Positions 1-6,641 of a stretch of DNA of 9,584 nucleotides are shown one piece after another. Under the pieces are notes generated by a model. The model was not told where the DNA came from and did no database searches. It was given only the letters and a program-made list of their open reading frames with translations. The stretch is taken from contig CAMCPF010000081.1 of assembly GCA_945876515.1 (NCBI GenBank), positions 1 to 9,584 of the forward strand. The letters run 5' to 3'. How positions within the stretch are numbered: the first letter of the stretch is position 1; each line of letters starts with the position of its first letter. This DNA comes from Candidatus Kuenenia stuttgartensis. Its GTDB lineage: Bacteria > Planctomycetota > Planctomycetia > Pirellulales > UBA1268. A program made the position numbers and the translations under genes.

Positions 1-46
1 CGAAGGCCTCCAACTGCCTCTCCCGGCGTCTATGCCCAAGTGCCAT
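1..46 (-). CDS. Transposase, N-terminal 15 codons only
   Basis: The frame opens with ATG at 46-44 and runs off the window edge, giving MALGHRRRERQLEAF. A strong Shine-Dalgarno, AAGGAGGG (58-51), sits 4 bases before the ATG. From memory, planctomycete transposases of the IS1182-like group begin with a very similar basic peptide of the form MALG-(R/K)-rich-RQ. Only that resemblance and the context (a broken gene beside it) support the call. The catalytic domain is outside the window, so family and integrity cannot be judged. It is transcribed in the same direction as the interrupted kinase. Confidence 0.5.
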   Translation of the reverse strand, partial: MALGHRRRERQLEAF

Positions 47-71
47 GCTTCCCTCCTTGGCCGCCAATACT

Positions 72-90
72 CATCGGCTCAGAGCCGATG
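72..90. repeat. 9-bp perfect inverted repeat in the IS leader
   Basis: CATCGGCTC and GAGCCGATG are separated by a single base. The repeat ends 26 bases before the transposase ATG and between the IS end and the Shine-Dalgarno. Hairpins in this position in IS elements can limit transposase expression driven by outside transcription. That role is an inference here. Confidence 0.5.
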
Positions 91-130
91 GCCGAAGTGT
101 AGCGCCAGGTCGGGGGATTTGAAGACGACT

Positions 131-538
131 TTATCCACAGCCTGCTAGGCCGTCCGGAATGAGTTCCATGACGAAGTACGGAAGTTGGGCGCCGGCGAGG
201 TCGAAGGTGCCGGCGGCGTGCACCTGGCAGATCCACGGGTGTCGGAGCTGCCCCAGGATCTGCGCCTCCTGAAGAAACCGCCGGATCGTTGCCCGCGCAG
301 ACGGCCCCGGCCGCAGCAGCTTCACGGCGACAAGCCGCCCCGGGGAGTCCTGCCGGCCCTCGTAGACGCGGCCCATGCCCCCTTCGGCGATCAGCCGCAG
401 GATTTCGATACCGCCGATCCTGGTGCCGATCAGAGGATCGGCCGCCGGTGCCGAATCTCCGCGTTCCACGAGTTGCCAGAGGGCTTCAAGGCCGAACGGG
501 TCATGCCCCGAACTCGACTCTTCGTCGCTGGCGGCCAT
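131..538 (-). pseudogene. Ser/Thr protein kinase, truncated after the N-lobe (probable IS insertion)
   Basis: The 135-residue remnant starts at the ATG at 538, ten bases after the sigma factor stop, with GAGGTG as a plausible ribosome site. An acidic N-terminus of about 35 residues is followed by a typical Hanks-type N-lobe: glycine loop EGGMGRV (52-58), VAVK with the ATP-anchoring lysine K73, the alpha-C glutamate E91 in FLQEAQIL, RHPWICQVHAAG, and the hinge PYFVMELIPDG (120-130). After five more residues (LAGCG) it meets a stop. The catalytic loop (HRD), the magnesium-binding DFG and the whole C-lobe are absent, so it cannot be an active kinase. The missing part is not found in another frame between 1 and 130, where IS-like sequence begins. 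Planctomycetes often pair such kinases with an ECF-like sigma factor, as here. The intact gene may once have phosphorylated or otherwise controlled that sigma factor (inference). Confidence 0.85.
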
Positions 539-548
539 CACCGGCACC

Positions 549-1217
549 TCAGTTTGGCAGCCCGCCGCGAAACCTCGCGATGAACAACTGCTTGGTCTCA
601 TCCCAGCGACGTCGGACGGTCCGCACCGAGCAGCCCAGGATCACGGCGATCTCCGGCTGGGAGAGCCCCAGATACCAGACCATCCCGAACAGATCCCGCT
701 CCGGTTCCGGAAGGGCGTCAACCGTCTGGTGGAACCGCGTCCATTCCCCGAGTCGATCCGGCTCGTCGGCGAGTTCACCGACGGCCTGATCGCTCCATTG
801 CCGACCATCGGCGAGGGCATTCGTGTCGTGGTTCGCCGCGAATGACTCGGGATTGCCGAACCGGCGGGTGAGGTCGATGAGTTCCCGCCGCACCTGCAGT
901 GCCGCGAGGCGGAAGAAGTGCTGGGAATCGTTCGGCGTGACCGAACCGAGCGCCCTCAACAGCCGCAGCATGGCCCCTTGGAGGATATCGTCGGTCTCCG
1001 TCCAGCGGCGGATCCGCGGCGACCCGGCGAGCATCCGGCCTGCCAGGGCCCGCATCCGCTCGCCGACGAGCGAAACGAGCGTCGCCCGGGCGGCCTCCTT
1101 GGCGGCCGCATCCGCAGAGCTGCCGAGCGCCTCGAGCAAGCTCGCGATGGCCGAAGAGGTATCGCCTTGGGCGTCGTCCTGGGCGTCGTCTTGGATCACT
1201 GGCCCACCCGTACTCAT
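549..1217 (-). CDS. ECF-like RNA polymerase sigma factor (planctomycete type)
   Basis: This 222-residue protein has the two DNA/core-binding regions of an ECF sigma factor. Region 2 covers roughly residues 45-122 (TDDILQGAMLRLLRAL at 75-90, then RRELIDLTRRFG). Region 4 covers roughly 165-212, with the helix-turn-helix LSQPEIAVILGCSVRTVRRR (185-204). The spacer carries no anti-sigma or extra domain. The reading frame stays open upstream to 1763, but that part overlaps the preceding gene in another frame and reads as low-complexity Arg/Gly sequence. I therefore start at the ATG at 1217, 17 bases after the upstream stop; no strong Shine-Dalgarno is visible. The N-terminus carries a small repeat, DDAQDDAQGD. 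It is the fourth gene of the minus-strand operon and directly precedes the kinase remnant. The likely role is to direct transcription of its own operon or related surface genes, but no target promoter can be assigned. Confidence 0.85.
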   Translation of the reverse strand: MSTGGPVIQDDAQDDAQGDTSSAIASLLEALGSSADAAAKEAARATLVSLVGERMRALAGRMLAGSPRIRRWTETDDILQGAMLRLLRALGSVTPNDSQHFFRLAALQVRRELIDLTRRFGNPESFAANHDTNALADGRQWSDQAVGELADEPDRLGEWTRFHQTVDALPEPERDLFGMVWYLGLSQPEIAVILGCSVRTVRRRWDETKQLFIARFRGGLPN

Positions 1218-1234
1218 GTGGCGGCCCACGGCGG

Positions 1235-1756
1235 TCAATGCGGGCCACGGAGATCGATATCGTATCGATTCCGACCGCCTGTCATCGTCGCCGTCAGACC
1301 GCTGCTGCCGATTTCCTGAAACCGCTTGGGCACTCGCGGCTCGAGCGCCGTCCGGGCGGCGAACACGTCTTCCTGGCTGATCTCGCGGTCGCTCACCTCG
1401 ACGACGGGCTGCACGGCGACCGCATACCGGCCCGCTTTGATGCCCTCGGCCCGGTAGGCTCCGCTGGAGTCGGTCTTGCCCGACGCTCCGACGCCGGTCG
1501 AGTCGTCGATGAAGAGCACCGCGACGCCCGCCACCGGCTCGCCCGCCACCGACGTCACTCGCCCCTGCACCGACCCCCAGGCATGCCGTCGAGGTGGCCA
1601 AAGAGTCGCGGACAGGGTGGACCAAACGATCACTGCCAAGACCGCCGTGAGCGCCGTGCCCGCCGCCAAGGTGGTTCGCGGGTTGTTCTCCCACTGCCGC
1701 AGGAGCCCTCGGCGCAGGGTCGTCAGGATTTCGCCCAGGATCAGGACGTAGTGCAT
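1235..1756 (-). CDS. Single-pass membrane protein with a carboxypeptidase-regulatory-like domain
   Basis: 173 residues. A short cytoplasmic N-terminus (MHYVLILGEILTTLRRG) is followed by one hydrophobic segment at about 29-52 (TTLAAGTALTAVLAVIVW). An exported part follows whose first 60 residues read as a CarboxypepD_reg-like beta-sandwich: GSVQGRVTSVAGEPVAGVAV, then GKTDSSGAYRAEGIKAGRY. This pattern of a Gly-Arg-Val strand, 'G.PV.GV.V', 'T...G.Y' and 'G.Y.V' is typical of the fold. The C-terminal 50 residues are unassigned. The start at 1756 lies 9 bases after the DUF1559 stop, with GGAG overlapping that stop as ribosome site. Such proteins often accompany DUF1559 proteins in planctomycetes. 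A role in the cell envelope, perhaps binding sugar or protein partners, is an inference. No enzymatic residues are visible. Confidence 0.7.
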   Translation of the reverse strand: MHYVLILGEILTTLRRGLLRQWENNPRTTLAAGTALTAVLAVIVWSTLSATLWPPRRHAWGSVQGRVTSVAGEPVAGVAVLFIDDSTGVGASGKTDSSGAYRAEGIKAGRYAVAVQPVVEVSDREISQEDVFAARTALEPRVPKRFQEIGSSGLTATMTGGRNRYDIDLRGPH

Positions 1757-1765
1757 CGGCCACTC

Positions 1766-3001
1766 CTACTCCGCGGAGATCGGCTGGCCATCGTTTGCCG
1801 TCGCCAGCCGCCGAAACGTCTCCATGTCGATCGTCTCGTCCAGGGGCCTGACACTGGCGTCACCAAACAGGCACATCGCGATGCCGGGGTGAGACGAGTT
1901 GATGATGGTGTTGTTGTCCTCTGCATTGCGGCTCGCGTTGGGAGTCGCTGTCGGCGTGTTGATCTGGAAGCGGACCACCACCACGCCTGAGTGGTGGTAG
2001 TTGCAACTGCCGTCGTCGGGGATTTGGTTGGCTGGCCGGGGCTTTGCGTCAAAACCGCACCAGTCATCCCGGCCGCCGGTCCACGCGCCGGAATAGTTGG
2101 AACCCCTGGGCTTGCCTTCGACGAGGCCAGACTGTTCGGCGACAAGGATCGACTTGCTCATGCCATCGGTGGCCTGACTGATTTTCCTTGCTTCATGGGG
2201 CACAAGCAGGCCAGTGTTGCAGGTGTATCCGTTGTAACTCCGGCGGCAGGCCCCTTTGCCTCTGCCGCCGGGATCCGGGTAAGCGCCGGCGATGCCCGCA
2301 TAGTCGGCGTTGAACGTGGCCTCTTCGAATACGTTGTCGGGAACGTGGGTGACGTGTGGTGTCCACGGGCCGGTCGGATTCGAAGGACACCGCAACGGCG
2401 GAACGAGAAGTCCCTTGAGGACGTCATTGGGCGACCGCCACTTGACGCCAAACATTCCCCAGCCGCTGAAGACATTCGACGTGCCGAACTCGAGCCGGGT
2501 GTAGACGCTGTCCAGCTCAATGAAGGGAAAAATCGCCAACCGCCAGTTGATCCCCGTCGAGCTCCAGAGCGGCTGCTTGCCCGAGCCGGATCCCACGGGA
2601 AAGTGCTTGCGGGTGTCGTGGTAGTTAAGCAGGGCGAGCCCCTGCTGCCGGAGGTTGCTGGCGCAGGAGATCCGGCGGGCCGCCTCCCGCGCGCCCTGCA
2701 CCGCCGGCAGGAGCAGGCCAATGAGCGTGGCGATGATCGCGATCACGACCAGCAGCTCGACCAGGGTGAACGCGAACCTGGTGGCGTGGGGCGGGCGGGG
2801 AGTCTCACGCGGCTGACCCCGCGCTTCGCTGGCCCGACGAAACTCCGGAAACGCCGTTGCCGGCGTCCACTCGGAAAGGCTGGTCCGACACACGAGGTCC
2901 GAGGGCCTCGCGAACCGCAAGGTAATCGCCGAACGGAGCTCCGCGGCGGAGACCGGGCCGTGAACTCGGCCATCATGGCGGTAGAACCACATCTCGGTCA
3001 T
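1766..3001 (-). CDS. GYF_2-like domain / prepilin leader / DUF1559 fusion protein
   Basis: 411 residues. The start at 3001 is set by AGGAGG 7 bases before the ATG; the ATG at 3040 has no such site. Residues 1-54 match a GYF_2-like domain: WFYRHDGRVHGPVSAAELRS, then RPSDLVCRTSLSEWTPA. A Pro/Arg-rich linker (55-76) leads to a type IV prepilin-like segment, FTLVELLVVIAIIATLIGLL, at 78-97. Its +5 glutamate is E82, and cleavage would fall at A77/F78 instead of the usual Gly/Phe. The rest follows the DUF1559 pattern: LLPAVQGAREAARRISCASN at 97-116, a central disordered-looking core, and the conserved end SSHPGIAMCLFGDASVRPLDE. DUF1559 proteins are abundant in planctomycetes and their function is unsettled (pseudopilin-like envelope proteins). 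The unusual point is about 77 residues, including a folded domain, ahead of the prepilin motif. It heads the operon with the membrane protein, sigma factor and kinase. Confidence 0.9.
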   Translation of the reverse strand: MTEMWFYRHDGRVHGPVSAAELRSAITLRFARPSDLVCRTSLSEWTPATAFPEFRRASEARGQPRETPRPPHATRFAFTLVELLVVIAIIATLIGLLLPAVQGAREAARRISCASNLRQQGLALLNYHDTRKHFPVGSGSGKQPLWSSTGINWRLAIFPFIELDSVYTRLEFGTSNVFSGWGMFGVKWRSPNDVLKGLLVPPLRCPSNPTGPWTPHVTHVPDNVFEEATFNADYAGIAGAYPDPGGRGKGACRRSYNGYTCNTGLLVPHEARKISQATDGMSKSILVAEQSGLVEGKPRGSNYSGAWTGGRDDWCGFDAKPRPANQIPDDGSCNYHHSGVVVVRFQINTPTATPNASRNAEDNNTIINSSHPGIAMCLFGDASVRPLDETIDMETFRRLATANDGQPISAE

Positions 3002-3053
3002 GGGTGAACCTCCTGCATCCCAGAGCGCACGACCGCCCATTCTGAGGACAGGA

Positions 3054-3074
3054 TTTTTCCACGGTGTGGAAAAA
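3054..3074. promoter_or_regulatory. Perfect 9-bp dyad upstream of the DUF1559 operon (candidate operator)
   Basis: Arms TTTTTCCAC and GTGGAAAAA flank a 3-base centre, about 50 bases upstream of the ATG at 3001. The T-run comes before and the A-run after the stem when read from either strand, so it lacks the stem-then-U-tract order of an intrinsic terminator. An operator for a dimeric regulator is the better reading, though nothing shows which protein binds. Confidence 0.45.
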
Positions 3075-3120
3075 CCCGGGAAGAACCCGAGTTATTGTCA
3101 CGGCCCTCGGAGCAGATTAC

Positions 3121-3135
3121 CCCCTCGGCGAGGGG
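3121..3135 (-). terminator. Weak hairpin downstream of the secreted repeat gene
   Basis: CCCCTC and GAGGGG pair around a 3-base loop, 65 bases beyond the stop of the gene at 3200-3673. It is followed on the minus strand by only TAATCT and no U-tract, so termination is uncertain. The rest of 3002-3199 shows no gene. Confidence 0.25.
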
Positions 3136-3199
3136 ATCCCTGTGGCTGCCGTCAAAAGCCCCGCCCGACCCAGGCTGTGTGTATCGCCCGGGTGGCTGC

Positions 3200-3673
3200 T
3201 CACCGGCCCCAGGGGGTGCGTGCCCAGGGCGTCGTGGCCCAGGGCGTGGCGGAGCCGGCCGCCGGGGCCACGCTCCGCGGCACTGATGCCCCGAACGGGT
3301 TTGGCCCCGGCCCGAGCGGATAGGGATAGCCGCCACCGTAGACCGTGATGCCCGGCCGGCCGTTTTCCTGGGCCGTGATCGGCACGCCCACCGCGACGTT
3401 GCTGAAGTAGGTGTTGCGGCGGCCCTGCCCGGCCACGAGGCCGTTGTTGTAGAGCGTCAGATTGCCCACCCGCTGCCCCACCAGGCCGTTGTTGAAATAC
3501 TCGGTTCGCCCCACCCGCTGGGCCACGAGACCGTTGGCGTAGAACGTGTTGCGACCCACCGAGACGCTATTGCCTCCCCAGTTACCGGTCCCGAAACCCT
3601 GCTCGGCGGCTCCCGGCGCCGGTAGGCCGGCGGCGATCAGGACGGCCAGGGTCATCACGGCGCGACGAGGCAT
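3200..3673 (-). CDS. Small secreted protein with four 15-residue repeats, function unknown
   Basis: 157 residues, starting at the ATG at 3673 with AGGTGGG about 7-8 bases upstream. A signal peptide is clear: basic MPRR, hydrophobic AVMTLAVLIAAGLPAPG, likely cleaved near A22-A23 before EQGF. The mature part opens Gly/Asn-rich (FGTGNWGGNSVSV). It then holds four tandem 15-residue units at 40-99, of the form G-R-N/T-x-x-Y/F-x-N-G-L-V-x-x-x-V, next a Pro/Gly/Tyr-rich stretch (105-128), and finally three TPW(A/G)(T/R) pentads at 143-157. No known domain is recognised. The repeats, with hydrophobic and aromatic residues alternating with Asn-Gly turns, suggest a small beta-solenoid or surface-exposed beta-repeat (inference). 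It lies 199 bases upstream of the DUF1559 operon on the same strand, so it may share regulation but probably not a transcript without further evidence. Confidence 0.7.
   Translation of the reverse strand: MPRRAVMTLAVLIAAGLPAPGAAEQGFGTGNWGGNSVSVGRNTFYANGLVAQRVGRTEYFNNGLVGQRVGNLTLYNNGLVAGQGRRNTYFSNVAVGVPITAQENGRPGITVYGGGYPYPLGPGPNPFGASVPRSVAPAAGSATPWATTPWARTPWGR
3203..3247 (-). repeat. Three 15-bp coding repeats (TPW pentads)
   Basis: The last 15 codons of the secreted repeat protein read TPWAT, TPWAR, TPWGR. This near-perfect 15-bp period at the very end of the gene could arise by slippage. No role is known. Confidence 0.7.
3377..3556 (-). repeat. Four tandem 45-bp coding repeats
   Basis: The units encode GRNTFYANGLVAQRV, GRTEYFNNGLVGQRV, GNLTLYNNGLVAGQG and a diverged RRNTYFSNVAVGVPI. 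The core N-G-L-V is kept in the first three. The decay of the last copy is typical of an old tandem expansion. Confidence 0.8.
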
Positions 3674-3808
3674 CGGCAAACCCACCTGGAGACTGGCGGA
3701 CGGGGCATTCACCCAACCATACCCTGCCGCCACGGGCCATGCCGGCCGCAGCCGGTCGGTAGACTCGCTTTCCGGTTCCCGCCCCCTTTTTGGAGCCTCC
3801 GCCTGCCG
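3674..3808. promoter_or_regulatory. Divergent intergenic region between the repeat gene and uxaC
   Basis: These 135 bases separate two outward-facing genes, so promoters for both should lie here. I see no convincing -35/-10 pair and no sigma54-type GG-N10-GC site. A small dyad, CCGGC with GCCGG around 4 bases (3742-3755), is present. GGAG at 3792-3795 is the only candidate ribosome site for uxaC and is 13 bases from its ATG. Confidence 0.35.
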
Positions 3809-5221
3809 ATGCCGTTCCTTGCCGCCGACTTCCTGCTCTCGAGCGACCCTGCCCGCGACCTCTACCACCGCGTGGCGGCTGCCCAGCCGATCATCGACTA
3901 TCACTGCCACCTCTCGCCCAAGGACATCGCCGAGGACCGCCAGTTCGCGAACCTCCACGAGGCCTGGCTCGAGGGAGACCATTACAAGTGGCGGGCCATG
4001 CGGGCCGACGGCGTCGCCGAAGACCTGATCACGGGCGCGGCGCCCCCACTTGAAAAGTTTCGCGCCTGGGCTCGGACGGTGCCCCACACGCTCCGCAATC
4101 CGCTCTTCCACTGGACACACCTCGAGCTCGCCCGGTACTTCGGGATCGAGACCCTCCTCGAGGAGTCGTCAGCCGAGTCGATCTGGCACGAGGCCAACCG
4201 ACAGCTCGCCACCGCCGAACTCTCGGCCCGCGGGATCCTCCGGCGGTTCAAGGTGGACTTCGTCGGCACCACCGACGACCCGGCCGACCCGCTCGACTGG
4301 CACGCGCAGATCGCGGCCTCGAACTGCCCGACGCGGGTCGTGCCCACCTTCCGGCCCGACGCCGCGCTCAAGGTCAGCCAGCCCGACCGCGTGCGGGGCT
4401 GGGCCCGCCGGCTCGCCGAGATCTCGGGGCTCGCCACCGACACCTTCCCCGGCCTGCTCGCGGCGATTGAAAAGCGGCATGCCGACTTCGCCCGGGCCGG
4501 CTGCCGGGCCACCGACCACGGCCTCGAATACCTCCCCGACACCGACTGCACCGACGCCGAAGCGGCAGCGATCTGGCAGCAGGCCATGGGCGGCACGGCT
4601 GCCACCCGTGACCAGGCCGACGCCTTCGCCATTCGGATCATGCTCCACGTGGCTCGGCTCAACCATGCGGCCGGCTGGGTGACGCAGCTTCATCTGGGCC
4701 CGTTCCGCGATCCCAACCCGCTGCTCGCCCGGTCGCTCGGCGCCGACGCCGGCTGCGACACGATCGGCGACGCGCGGCAGGGGCCGGGGCTCGTGCGGTT
4801 CCTGGGCACGCTCGCCGCCGAGAACTCGCTCGGCCGCACGATCCTCTACAACATCAACCCCGCCGACAACGCCCTGTTTGCCGCGCTGCCGGGATCGTTC
4901 CAGGACGGCGTCACGCCCGGCAAGATCCAGTGGGGCAGCGGCTGGTGGTTCCTCGACCAGGAGCGGGGCATGCGGGAGCAGATGAACATGCTCTCCGACA
5001 TGGGGCTCTTGTCGCGGTTCGTGGGGATGGTGACCGACTCGCGGTCGTTCCTCTCCTATCCCCGCCACGAGTACTTCCGCCGGATCCTCTGCGATCTGCT
5101 CGGGGGCGACGTGGCGACCGGCCGGCTGCCGGATCGCCGCGACTGGCTCGAGCCGCTCGTGACGGCCGTCTGCTCGGGCAACGCCCGCGAAGCCCTCGGG
5201 CTCGGCACGTCCGCGGCCTGA
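3809..5221 (+). CDS. uxaC: Uronate (glucuronate) isomerase
   Basis: 470 residues, the usual length for UxaC (EC 5.3.1.12). The enzyme converts D-glucuronate to D-fructuronate, and galacturonate to tagaturonate, as the first step of hexuronate breakdown in the cytoplasm. It belongs to the amidohydrolase fold. Visible signatures are the metal-site HxH in IIDYHCHLSPKDIAEDRQF (H32, H34), VGTTDDPADPL (152-162), VPTFRPDAAL (178-187), MLHVARLNHAAGWVTQLHLGP (278-298), GCDTIGD (315-321), KIQWGSGWWFLDQ (372-384) and MGLLSRFVGMVTDSRSFLSY (398-417) with D410. The match runs over the full length with no gap. The start at 3809 puts the protein N-terminus in register with the family; the ribosome site is weak. 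It is followed 10 bases later by a sensor kinase, so the three plus-strand genes are probably co-transcribed. No other hexuronate-pathway gene is in the window. Confidence 0.95.
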   Translation: MPFLAADFLLSSDPARDLYHRVAAAQPIIDYHCHLSPKDIAEDRQFANLHEAWLEGDHYKWRAMRADGVAEDLITGAAPPLEKFRAWARTVPHTLRNPLFHWTHLELARYFGIETLLEESSAESIWHEANRQLATAELSARGILRRFKVDFVGTTDDPADPLDWHAQIAASNCPTRVVPTFRPDAALKVSQPDRVRGWARRLAEISGLATDTFPGLLAAIEKRHADFARAGCRATDHGLEYLPDTDCTDAEAAAIWQQAMGGTAATRDQADAFAIRIMLHVARLNHAAGWVTQLHLGPFRDPNPLLARSLGADAGCDTIGDARQGPGLVRFLGTLAAENSLGRTILYNINPADNALFAALPGSFQDGVTPGKIQWGSGWWFLDQERGMREQMNMLSDMGLLSRFVGMVTDSRSFLSYPRHEYFRRILCDLLGGDVATGRLPDRRDWLEPLVTAVCSGNAREALGLGTSAA

Positions 5222-5231
5222 CGAGTATCCC

Positions 5232-6641
5232 ATGCCACTCTCCCGCCCCGGCCGCTCGCTGTTTCGCCTGCTCGTGCTGCCGCTGGTGGGGCTCGTGCTG
5301 GCGGCGGTGGTGGCGAACGTGGCGTTCGCGGCGTTCCTCGCCGCCCGCCGGGCGTTCGAGTCGGCCGCGGCCCAGCAGCGGCGGGTCGCGGCCGCGCTCG
5401 AGTCGTCGCGGGTGGCCTTCTCGCCGCAGGTGCTGGAAACACTCGAGCAGCTCACGGGCTCTGAGTTCCTGGTCTGGAACGCTGCCACGGGCACGGCCGG
5501 CCTGACGACGCTTGCGGCCGACGTGCTCGCCCGGCACGATCCGGCAGGAATCGCCGCGGCGGTCGGCGGCAACATCCTGCTCGACGGCCGCCGCTACCAC
5601 GTGGGCACCGCGGAGTCCCGCGGCGTCCGCCCCGAGACGGTGCTCGTGCTCACGCCCGTCTCGAGCCTCGTAGGCACGACGCTCGAGGCGATCTGGCCGG
5701 TGCTGGCGGTGGCGGCGGCGACGCTCGGGGTGCTCGTGCCGCTGGGGCTGGTGGCCACGGCCCGACTGGCCCGCCGGATCGTGGCCGTGGAACGGCACGT
5801 GGCCACAATTGCAGCCGGTCGCTTCGGGGAGAAGCTCGTGGACGCGGCCGCCGTCGGCCTGGCGGCCCACGACGACATCGGCCGGCTCGTGGCCGGCGTC
5901 AACCACCTGAGCGGCACGCTCGCCCAGCTCCGCACCAACCTCGTGGCCGGCGAGCGGCAGCGGCTCCTGGGTCAGCTCGCCGCCGGCTTCGCCCACGAAC
6001 TGCGAAACGCCGTCACCGGCGCCCGCCTCGCGATCGACCTGCATCGCCGCCGCTGCCCGGCCGCAGCCGACGGCCCCGACGAGAGCCTCGCAGTCGCCAT
6101 CCGGCAGCTCGATATTCTCGAGGAGGAGGTCCGGGGCCTGTTGGCGCTGGGCCGGCCCGGCGAGTCGGCGACGGGGCCGGTGGACGTGGCGGCGCTCGTG
6201 GCCGAGGTGAAGGACCTGACGGGCCCCCGCTCGGAGCACGCCGGCGTGAAGCTCGAGGCGGAGCTACCGGCCAGCCTGCCCCCGCTCACCGGCCGCCGCG
6301 AGGCGCTCCGGGCGGCGCTCGTGAACCTCGCCTTGAACGCGATCGACGCCGTCGGCCGCGACGGCCGCGTGCGGCTTGAGACCAGGCTCGCCAACGGGTT
6401 CCTCGAACTCGCCGTCGAGGACGATGGGCCCGGCCCGCCGGCGGCACTGGCCGACTCGCTCGCCGAACCGTTCGTGACCGGCAAGCAGGAGGGAGTCGGC
6501 CTGGGGCTCGCCGTCGCCAAGGCGGTGGCCGAGGAGCACGGCGGTAGACTGTCGTGGAGCCGCGCGGCCGGTCGGACGCGGTTCGTGATCGCCCTGCCGC
6601 TGCCGGCCGGCCATCCCTCCCACCAGGACCGCGAGCCGTGA
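5232..6641 (+). CDS. Sensor histidine kinase, two transmembrane segments, NtrB-like
   Basis: 469 residues. Transmembrane segments lie at about 11-36 and 152-176 and enclose an extracytoplasmic sensor of about 115 residues with no recognised domain. A HAMP-like linker follows (about 177-235, ARRIVAVERHVATIAAGRFG, then DDIGRLVAGVNHLSGTL). The phospho-acceptor is H255 in GFAHELRNAVTGARLA. The usual proline after HELRN is an alanine. The ATPase domain has the N box LVNLALNAIDAV (363-374), G1 DDGPGPP (397-403), F box EPFVTGK (412-418) and G2 GVGLGLAVAK (421-430). These are all key motifs for autophosphorylation. It starts 10 bases after uxaC. Its last codons overlap the start of the response regulator by 4 bases, so the two are translationally coupled and very likely cognate. 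The signal sensed is unknown; the uxaC neighbour makes a sugar-acid or envelope-carbohydrate cue a guess only. Confidence 0.93.
   Translation: MPLSRPGRSLFRLLVLPLVGLVLAAVVANVAFAAFLAARRAFESAAAQQRRVAAALESSRVAFSPQVLETLEQLTGSEFLVWNAATGTAGLTTLAADVLARHDPAGIAAAVGGNILLDGRRYHVGTAESRGVRPETVLVLTPVSSLVGTTLEAIWPVLAVAAATLGVLVPLGLVATARLARRIVAVERHVATIAAGRFGEKLVDAAAVGLAAHDDIGRLVAGVNHLSGTLAQLRTNLVAGERQRLLGQLAAGFAHELRNAVTGARLAIDLHRRRCPAAADGPDESLAVAIRQLDILEEEVRGLLALGRPGESATGPVDVAALVAEVKDLTGPRSEHAGVKLEAELPASLPPLTGRREALRAALVNLALNAIDAVGRDGRVRLETRLANGFLELAVEDDGPGPPAALADSLAEPFVTGKQEGVGLGLAVAKAVAEEHGGRLSWSRAAGRTRFVIALPLPAGHPSHQDREP

Larger units (their letters stand above)
1..148 (-). mobile_element. End of an insertion sequence (partial, continues beyond the left edge)
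   Basis: Kinase coding sequence stops abruptly near 145-156. The DNA between there and the window edge encodes no kinase in any frame. It holds a short untranslated leader, a good ribosome binding site and the start of a transposase-like reading frame, which is the layout of an IS end. The exact junction cannot be fixed because the other IS end and any target duplication lie outside the window. A CTAG at 145-148 and the sequence GCAGGCTGTGGATAAAG (minus strand, from about 145 downward) are candidates for the terminal repeat. The family is probably IS1182-like, judged only from the first 15 residues of the transposase. Confidence 0.6.

Noticed and set aside
131..139. Perfect DnaA-box-like sequence TTATCCACA
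   Set aside because: It is single, with no cluster of boxes, no AT-rich unwinding region and no dnaA/dnaN nearby. It lies at the presumed IS end, where GTGGATAA is more simply part of the terminal sequence.
30..236. Open frame of 68 residues across the kinase/IS junction on the minus strand
   Set aside because: It has no kinase C-lobe motifs and overlaps both the kinase N-lobe and the transposase start in another frame. It therefore does not rescue the kinase by frameshift.
1218..1763. Upstream extension of the sigma factor frame to 404 residues
   Set aside because: The extra 182 residues are Arg/Gly-rich antisense-like sequence that overlaps the well-supported membrane protein gene in another frame.
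3054..3074. The 3054-3074 dyad as an intrinsic terminator
   Set aside because: Read on either strand the U-run precedes the stem and the A-run follows it, the reverse of a terminator.
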